DNA of 15,352 nucleotides, from contig JABJNS010000138.1 in assembly GCA_018664745.1 (NCBI GenBank), positions 1 to 15,352 of the forward strand, written 5' to 3'. The position numbers and the translations under genes are program-made. The DNA comes from Flavobacteriales bacterium (GTDB lineage: Bacteria; Bacteroidota; Bacteroidia; Flavobacteriales; BACL11). The notes under the pieces are model-generated. The model was not told where the DNA came from and ran no database searches. It saw nothing but the letters and a program-made list of their open reading frames with translations. Shown piece after piece: positions 15,029-15,352 of the stretch. Within the stretch, counting starts at the first letter, position 1. Every line of letters begins with the position of its first letter.

Positions 15029-15041
15029 AACGCTTTGCGTT
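15029..15041 (+). promoter_or_regulatory. Short dyad AACGC-TTT-GCGTT upstream of groES
   Basis: A perfect 5-bp inverted repeat with a 3-nt spacer, about 42 bp upstream of the -24 element and locally GC-rich for this gap. It could be a regulator site or a small hairpin. There is no U-tract, so termination is unlikely. Function is uncertain. Confidence 0.3.
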
Positions 15042-15082
15042 AAATCTGCCATAATTTCATTTATTTTGGACAGCTTTTGCTA

Positions 15083-15098
15083 TGGCACACTTTGTGCA
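15083..15098 (+). promoter_or_regulatory. Putative sigma-54 (-24/-12) promoter of groES
   Basis: TGGCACACTTTGTGCA matches the RpoN consensus TGGCAC-N5-TTGCA with the GG (15084-15085) and GC (15096-15097) dinucleotides at the required 10-bp separation. Only one base of the -12 box differs (GTGCA for TTGCA). Transcription would start about 12 bp after the GC, leaving about a 29-nt leader to the groES ATG at 15138. A sigma-54 activator is encoded about 1.6 kb upstream. Confidence 0.6.
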
Positions 15099-15137
15099 TT
15101 AGTATAGCATTATAAAACAACTAATAAAACTTTAAAT

Positions 15138-15352
15138 ATGTCAAAGATAAACATCATCCCACTTGCTGATAGAGTAATCATTAAGCAAGCAGCAGCCGAA
15201 ACCACTACTGCATCAGGAATTATAATACCAGACACTGCACAAGAAAAACCACAAAAAGGTAGCGTAATTGCTTGCGGAAAAGGAACAAAGGATAACCCTA
15301 TAACTGTAAAAGTTGGGGACAATATCCTTTACGGAAAATATGCAGGAACTGA
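15138..15352 (+). CDS. groES: GroES co-chaperonin, N-terminal part
   Basis: GroES is the 10-kDa lid of the GroEL chaperonin. The gene runs off the right edge after 71 complete codons, most of a family member of about 92-97 residues. The N-terminus MSKINIIPLADRVIIKQ is the classic (I)xPLxDRV motif, followed by the mobile loop region (AAAETTTASGIIIPDTAQEKPQKGSVIACG, with the conserved GIIIP) and VKVGDNILYGKYAGT. The start is ATG 15138, the only one fitting the family N-terminus. groEL would be expected to follow beyond the window. A -24/-12 promoter lies 40 bp upstream; no CIRCE element (TTAGCACTC-N9-GAGTGCTAA) is present in the 162-bp gap. Confidence 0.97.
   Translation, partial: MSKINIIPLADRVIIKQAAAETTTASGIIIPDTAQEKPQKGSVIACGKGTKDNPITVKVGDNILYGKYAGT

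Noticed and set aside
15067..15081. Second sigma-54-like element TGGACAGCTTTTGCT just upstream of the -24/-12 site
   Set aside because: The GG to GC spacing is one base too short for RpoN, and the -24 box lacks the C after GG.
14976..15137. HrcA/CIRCE control of groES
   Set aside because: No TTAGCACTC-N9-GAGTGCTAA inverted repeat, even degenerate, is present in the gap.

Overview
This is an AT-rich window from a Bacteroidota genome, most likely Flavobacteriales. The evidence is a complete type IX secretion/gliding block (porP-like, gldK, gldL, gldM, gldN), an LptE-family lipoprotein beside secG, and promoter-like sequences resembling the Bacteroidota TAnnTTTG -7 element. PorP directly ahead of gldK recalls the porPKLMN arrangement. 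I cannot name a genus. No interval longer than about 165 bp lacks a gene, and I saw no tRNA, rRNA, insertion sequence or CRISPR array.

Layout. (1) 1-1416, minus strand: the start of a polysaccharide locus, with a nucleotide-sugar 6-dehydrogenase followed by the N-terminus of a Wzz-like chain-length/export protein cut by the window edge. (2) 1422-1442: a strong intrinsic terminator hairpin closing the T9SS operon, almost touching the unusual TTG start of the dehydrogenase. (3) 1465-7074, minus strand: porP/sprF-like, gldK, gldL, gldM, gldN, encoding the motor and periplasmic/outer-membrane ring of the T9SS. (4) 7218-10714, minus strand: topA and, coupled by a TAATG overlap, an arginase-fold protein that has lost one of its two metal sites. 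(5) 10715-10876: a divergent control region with inverted repeats. (6) 10877-14975, plus strand: a tightly packed operon of miaB, a sensor-less sigma-54 activator, lptE, a small TPR-containing protein and secG. (7) 14976-15137: a regulatory gap with dyads and a correctly spaced -24/-12 sigma-54 promoter, followed by groES, cut by the right edge.

Functionally most of the window concerns the cell envelope: protein export (SecG), LPS assembly (LptE), T9SS secretion and gliding (GldK-N, PorP) and surface polysaccharide. The most interesting signals are the sigma-54 promoter in front of groES only about 1.6 kb downstream of a sigma-54 activator gene with no sensory domain, the arginase-fold protein in which precisely the Mn-B ligands are replaced by serine, and the ACTGNCA dyad at the miaB promoter.
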